Below the pieces are notes generated by a model that saw nothing but the letters and a program-made list of their open reading frames with translations, was not told where the DNA came from and did no database searches. From contig VENG01000013.1 in assembly GCA_009711705.1 (NCBI GenBank), positions 1 to 64,000 on the forward strand: a stretch of DNA of 64,000 nucleotides. Reading direction: 5' to 3'. The position numbers and the translations under genes are program-made. The stretch comes from Bacillota bacterium. Lineage in GTDB: Bacteria > Bacillota > Desulfotomaculia > Desulfotomaculales > VENG01. Shown here piece by piece: positions 60,028 through 64,000 of this stretch; the stretch's first letter is position 1; each line of letters opens with the position of its first letter.

Positions 60028-61704
60028 TTACCTGTATCTGAATCCGTCAGGGTTGTCTTTAGTAACCCAGTTGTTTACCAGGTTCCTGGTTTGGTTTGGT
60101 GTAAATGTCTGTGTTCCAACGAAACTTGCAGCACGGCCCATTGATTGCGCAGCTGACTGTCCACCTGTTATATTTTTCATGGCTCCTCCCACGCTGTTTC
60201 CCTGTTTAACCTGGGAGTAAACTTCTTTCCCTAGTTTAGCTGAAGATGTGGTACCTCGGGCTAATGCTCCACCAATAGCGGCACCACCCCTGGCAAATTT
60301 TTCTCCGCCTCTACCCATCATGGTTACCCCCATAGCACCTCCAATAGCACCACCGATTTTGCTGCCAACATTGTTTGAAGTCTGGCCCGATGAAGTCTTG
60401 GTAATACCGGGCACTTTACTTTGGTCTTGGTTGTTGTTTTGGTTGGTAGTATTATTAGTTGAATTGCCCGGGACAAATATCCCCGACGGATTTTGAGAAT
60501 AAGTAGTGCTTCCCATTGTTGCGGTATTTCCGATATTGGGTTGTGGGCTTGCAGAGGCTGAAGTTATGCAACCGGAGGATGATTGAATACCCCCGGTTGC
60601 TCCACTTGACCCGGGCATAGAACCTGGGCTTAGTCCAGAGGATGCGCTTGCACCGGCAAATCCGCCGAGCGTAGCTTTACCCACATTTCCTAAACCGGCT
60701 ATAGCACCAAGGCCTGTCATCCCCAACATGGCACGACCGGCCCATTTTTCTTCATTAACCCCGGCCCACCTGGCAAATAATCCCTGCATGGAGTTGCGTA
60801 TCATTTCAGTTATAGGGAGAATTACCAACAGTCCAATTATGAGAGTTAACCAGTTATCCCCCATGGTGCCTTTATCGGTAAAGGTAAGAAAAACTAGTAC
60901 TGTAAGTGCGTGGGATGCCTGCATAAACGTGTTTGACAGTATTTCTCCTATCCAAACTGCGGAGGCGTGCACATTCTTATTTAGAGCCCACATCCAGGCC
61001 ATGATAGGGGCAAACACGAAAAGTACCACTAAAACATAAAACCTTACGATATACAGGATATTAAGATATAGGTTTAGGCCAGCAAATGCTAGTTTTACAA
61101 CTGCCGTGCCGAGAATTGAGCCTGTCCTTATGGATTGAATAAAGTCACTTCCCATGGAAAAGGAACCTAAGGTGCTTACGTCAGTTGCAACTTTTTCACT
61201 CACCCAGATAAAGCCATCGATAAGCCAGGCATTAAAAACAAAACACAGCCAAACAAAAACGGGGGCTCCTGGGATAATAAAAAGGGCCAAAAACCATCGC
61301 CACATACTACCGGTGGCTTCTGATCGTAAAAGTGGGTTCATGGCAGCTGTCATCATTTTAAAGGCTGTTGCTACGACGGCAACCAGGGCTAATATCATTA
61401 CAAAAGACGATACTCCAAAATACCAGGAACCCAATAGGTCCCACTCATGGTTATTAAAAGGACCTGTATCCTCATTGGTGTTAAAAATAAGCTGATCCAT
61501 GGGTTTTAGTTTGCCAAGGGTTTGCAAAGATTCTATAACACTTACCAGGGCGTTAATTAACCCGGCTACGGCTCTTTCAAACATACCGCCTTCGTCTTCG
61601 ATTGGCAGCGATCCGGTTTCGCCAAATGCAATGGGTGTAATTAAAAAGGATAGAAACAGGACTAAAACCAGATGTGTAATTATCTTTTTTTGCTTACTGG
61701 ACAT
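60028..61704 (-). CDS. virB6: VirB6/TrbL-like polytopic membrane protein
   Basis: The 558-residue protein has a signal-like first helix (LVLVLFLSFLITPIAFG), about six more membrane helices up to residue 340, and a cytoplasmic-type Gly/Ser/Thr/Asn-rich C terminus (SSGLSPGSMPGSSGATGG) ending in conserved-looking FRYR. This is the layout of VirB6/TrbL channel proteins. It overlaps the small upstream gene by 11 bp. Confidence 0.75.
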   Translation of the reverse strand: MSSKQKKIITHLVLVLFLSFLITPIAFGETGSLPIEDEGGMFERAVAGLINALVSVIESLQTLGKLKPMDQLIFNTNEDTGPFNNHEWDLLGSWYFGVSSFVMILALVAVVATAFKMMTAAMNPLLRSEATGSMWRWFLALFIIPGAPVFVWLCFVFNAWLIDGFIWVSEKVATDVSTLGSFSMGSDFIQSIRTGSILGTAVVKLAFAGLNLYLNILYIVRFYVLVVLFVFAPIMAWMWALNKNVHASAVWIGEILSNTFMQASHALTVLVFLTFTDKGTMGDNWLTLIIGLLVILPITEMIRNSMQGLFARWAGVNEEKWAGRAMLGMTGLGAIAGLGNVGKATLGGFAGASASSGLSPGSMPGSSGATGGIQSSSGCITSASASPQPNIGNTATMGSTTYSQNPSGIFVPGNSTNNTTNQNNNQDQSKVPGITKTSSGQTSNNVGSKIGGAIGGAMGVTMMGRGGEKFARGGAAIGGALARGTTSSAKLGKEVYSQVKQGNSVGGAMKNITGGQSAAQSMGRAASFVGTQTFTPNQTRNLVNNWVTKDNPDGFRYR

Positions 61705-62050
61705 TATAATCTCCCGGGATCAGAATACCTGACTCGGTTTTAACGTAACCTGGTTGGTCATGTACTCGTTCATAATCCGGTCTTATCCTAAAGGTTTGAA
61801 GGTTTTTGGGTGGTGATACTTTTTGGGCACTTACCAAAAAAAAGATACCGGATACGATTTTATATAGTAATGTGATTAAAAGAGGAATTAAAGTTACAAT
61901 GTAGCCCAAGACACCTTTGGCCGGTGCAAATTCCCAGTCGTTCTCATCTTCTTCCATCTCACGCTCAATATAATCTAAAAGTATGGGAGCGTTGTATTCA
62001 TCTATTCCACCACCGCCGAAAAATCCTTGTGTGTTCGGAATTTCTCTCAT
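61694..62050 (-). CDS. Small membrane protein of the conjugation operon
   Basis: The 118-residue protein has a Gly-rich N terminus (GFFGGGGIDEYN), an acidic stretch, one hydrophobic hairpin (VLGYIVTLIPLLITLLYKIVSGIFFLV) and a polar tail. Size and position directly after VirB4 suggest a VirB3/PrgI-like component, but the sequence does not prove it. ATGTAATG overlap with the VirB4 stop. Confidence 0.5.
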   Translation of the reverse strand: MREIPNTQGFFGGGGIDEYNAPILLDYIEREMEEDENDWEFAPAKGVLGYIVTLIPLLITLLYKIVSGIFFLVSAQKVSPPKNLQTFRIRPDYERVHDQPGYVKTESGILIPGDYNVQ

Positions 62051-63924
62051 TACATTGCCACCTCTCTTTCTTCAGCCGGGCGAGTGTCTATTAACTCAAA
62101 CTCAAAAGGAGCAGGGATAATCTGCATAGCTGTAGTTTTACTGCCTATCTTAAGAAGGCATTCACCAGGCCTGGCTTGTTGGATGAACTCTTTACACCCA
62201 TCTGAAAGGCTGAACCTCTCAACAATATTGCTTACCTGTGCTTCGTTCTGTCTCATGATTACTTTTGTGAAACAGGAGTTTAATACTGCTTGGCCTTCAT
62301 CACCGCTAAATTCTACTAGTGAGTGTGTGCCAATTACCAAACCGGCATTATGTTTACGGCCGCGTCTTCCGATTTCTTCAGCAAAAAGGGCTCCATCTTT
62401 AAATTTCATCAGCCGCCAGAATTCATCTACAGTAATCTGTTTCTTGATGTGCCGGTTTTTCTGGGCAAATTTTTGCCATACCCAACCCATGATGACGAAC
62501 ATGGCGTACACCCGGCTAAATTCGTCTTTAATTTCCTGGATGTTAAAGCAAACAGCGGGTGTATCGCTTATGTTTACAGATGACTGGCAATCAAAAAGAC
62601 CCAGACTGCCGCCATGTAGAAATGGTTTAAATGTCTGAGCAAGTTCTTCCCCACCGGGCTTTTCGGCCAGTCTTTCTATTAGACTGGATAATGTGGGCAT
62701 TTCTTTTTTAACTTTTCCTAGTTTCAAGACCCCATCAACCGTTCTACTGGTTTCGTATAAGGATTCGGGTTTGGATGTGATCCCTCTTTCCCTGTATTCT
62801 TCCATTGTCGATTCTTCAATTAAAGCTAATTCCCGGTTGGTGAGTTTCTCACCACTAAGTCCGCCTTTCATGACACTAAGTAACTGACGTATTTCCATGA
62901 CCTTGTCCGTAATTGGTACTCTTTTTGACCCGTCTTTATTTTCTTCTACCTCAATGTCCAGGGGGTTTATGCCGGTAGGCTCTCCACCTTTGATATTGAT
63001 GTTTACTCCACCCATGTTGTTTGTTACTTTCTCATATTCATTCTCAACGTCTATGAATACGTGCTTGACACCCAGAATGGAATTTCTTAAGGAAATGACC
63101 TTAATGCCTGTACTTTTGCCAGACCCGGCCTCTCCAATAACCAATATGTGAGGGTTAGGCATTTCTGGAGGGCCAAGGAACTGGTTAAAGAAAATAGGTG
63201 ACCCGGTATAATAATTAAACCCAAACAATTCTCCTGATGAATGACTTAATTCCGGTGAATTAATCGGCATACAAGCTGCTACATTGCCACAGTTAAGGTT
63301 TCTCCAAAAATCTTGAATTTTGAGGTTGGCCACGGGAAGGACTGATTTAAACCCGTCCAACTGTCTGAACATGCAGGAGTTTACCCTTGTAGCTGAACGA
63401 GCCAGAATGTCCAATAACACATTACATTTATTTTGTAATTCTTCATTATTAGTGGCATGGACAGTGATAAATATTTCGCCAAAAAAGACTTTATCACGGT
63501 TCGTCTGCACTGTAGTACGTAGTGATTCAAGGTTGTTTGCTGTTTCTACAAGACCTGGTAGGTTTAAAATGTAGCCGGATTTTTTGTCTTGTATCCACTG
63601 GGCCTGGACGGATGCTAGTTGTTTGGTAAGGGCGAGTATTACTTGCCGGTCAGGAACCGGGTTTATCTGAATGGAAAGGTCTATATCCCCCAGGCGAAAG
63701 ATATCATCAAGCCATCCGATATAAATGTCTCTGGGGTATAAAGAAACAACAAAGGTACGGGATAACCCGGTACCTATTTCTAATTCGTTATGTCCTTCTT
63801 CTAGACCATCAGTGGTAAATAAATCTTGTATACGGGGCACGTTTTTGAGCATTTTGTCTAAGAGATTATCAATATTTTCTTCGGATGATTTTTCTTTTTT
63901 ACGTTGTTCCCTTTTACGCCACAG
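62050..63924 (-). CDS. virB4: VirB4-type conjugation ATPase, with likely CUG (or AUC) start
   Basis: About 624 residues. The N-terminal domain is followed by Walker A VIGEAGSGKSTG, VFIDVENEYEKV and Walker B KQITVDEFWRLMKF, then AGLVIGTHSLVEF and an ARPGECLLKIG stretch, all typical of VirB4/TraE ATPases that energise transfer. ATG at 63852 lies 24 codons inside an open frame. CTG at 63924 is 9 nt after GGGGGAG (63934-63940) and gives an N terminus of LWRKREQRKKEKSS, normal for the family; ATC at 63927 is the alternative. Confidence 0.9.
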   Translation of the reverse strand: MWRKREQRKKEKSSEENIDNLLDKMLKNVPRIQDLFTTDGLEEGHNELEIGTGLSRTFVVSLYPRDIYIGWLDDIFRLGDIDLSIQINPVPDRQVILALTKQLASVQAQWIQDKKSGYILNLPGLVETANNLESLRTTVQTNRDKVFFGEIFITVHATNNEELQNKCNVLLDILARSATRVNSCMFRQLDGFKSVLPVANLKIQDFWRNLNCGNVAACMPINSPELSHSSGELFGFNYYTGSPIFFNQFLGPPEMPNPHILVIGEAGSGKSTGIKVISLRNSILGVKHVFIDVENEYEKVTNNMGGVNINIKGGEPTGINPLDIEVEENKDGSKRVPITDKVMEIRQLLSVMKGGLSGEKLTNRELALIEESTMEEYRERGITSKPESLYETSRTVDGVLKLGKVKKEMPTLSSLIERLAEKPGGEELAQTFKPFLHGGSLGLFDCQSSVNISDTPAVCFNIQEIKDEFSRVYAMFVIMGWVWQKFAQKNRHIKKQITVDEFWRLMKFKDGALFAEEIGRRGRKHNAGLVIGTHSLVEFSGDEGQAVLNSCFTKVIMRQNEAQVSNIVERFSLSDGCKEFIQQARPGECLLKIGSKTTAMQIIPAPFEFELIDTRPAEEREVAM

Positions 63925-64000
63925 GATTTTCTACTCCCCCTTTTATAAAGTCCAGAGTGCCGGCCCCAACGGCCTCCGATGGTTTAAATATATATCCCCG
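63914..64000 (-). CDS. C-terminal end of an upstream conjugation-operon gene (partial)
   Basis: An open minus-strand frame enters from the right edge and ends TAA at 63914, encoding ...AVGAGTLDFIKGGVENPVA. It overlaps the proposed virB4 start by 11 bp, as expected of an operon neighbour. Too short to identify. Confidence 0.45.
   Translation of the reverse strand, partial: RGYIFKPSEAVGAGTLDFIKGGVENPVA

Noticed and set aside
1..64000. tRNA, rRNA and CRISPR genes
   Set aside because: None recognised by eye on either strand; a tRNAscan or CRISPR search would settle it.

Overview
The window looks like a large conjugative plasmid or integrated conjugative element from a Firmicute, most likely a Clostridia/Peptococcaceae-type host. 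That reading is inference. It rests on AGGAGG ribosome sites, a mid/low GC content, a CBO0543-family membrane protein, copper-amine-oxidase-N stalk domains, an HD-GYP protein and a Gram-positive style conjugation set. Nearly every gene lies on the minus strand. The two clear plus-strand genes (23442-23951 and 47634-48398) are AT-rich membrane proteins that look like later arrivals.

Layout. 1-109: end repeats of an IS21-type element whose tip supplies the stop codon of a serine resolvase (105-674). 1033-5979: a giant STAND-like P-loop NTPase with a C-terminal PLD-like domain, a candidate defence protein, followed by 1.1 kb of decayed gene remnants. 7123-8449: a tyrosine recombinase preceded by a catalytic-domain-less copy of its N-terminal domain, then a 415-bp block of about 13 hairpins. 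8995-14335: small plasmid-maintenance genes (zinc ribbon, frameshifted radC, DUF5348, CHC2 primase-like, DUF932, ssb). Three of these carry the same unusual leader, in which the Shine-Dalgarno sequence is separated from the AUG by a conserved hairpin and faces a competing upstream arm. 14970-22807: DNA processing and transfer genes (triple-S1 protein, VirD4 coupling protein, topoisomerase III, winged-helix replication initiator). 22840-25608: a ParM-like actin, a small ParR-like candidate and a duplicated array of 12 TGTAWTACM iterons.

From 26296 to 64000 the window holds a surface-appendage and conjugation factory. There are two complete but divergent Tad/Flp pilus loci (30401-36811 and 46787-58268) with pilins, prepilin peptidases, TadB/TadC, CpaF, CpaB, TadE/G-like proteins and four CpaE-like proteins. 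Between and beside them lie about ten secreted proteins, including coiled-coil adhesin candidates with a shared disulfide-type C-terminal domain, and a membrane protein fusing VKOR-like, thioredoxin (CGHC) and VanW domains. The right end carries VirB1-like (transglycosylase plus M23), VirB6-like, a small membrane protein and VirB4. I infer that the element couples a Gram-positive type IV secretion system to one or two Tad pili that may capture or stabilise mating partners, as thin type IV pili do for IncI plasmids.

The least expected signals are the SD-hairpin-AUG leaders, the repeated use of AUA/AUU (and possibly AUC/CUG) start codons behind perfect SD sites in topB, cpaF, cpaB, tadB and virB4, the hairpin-dense intergenic regions, and the VKOR-thioredoxin-VanW fusion. 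No relaxase, tRNA, rRNA or CRISPR array could be recognised.
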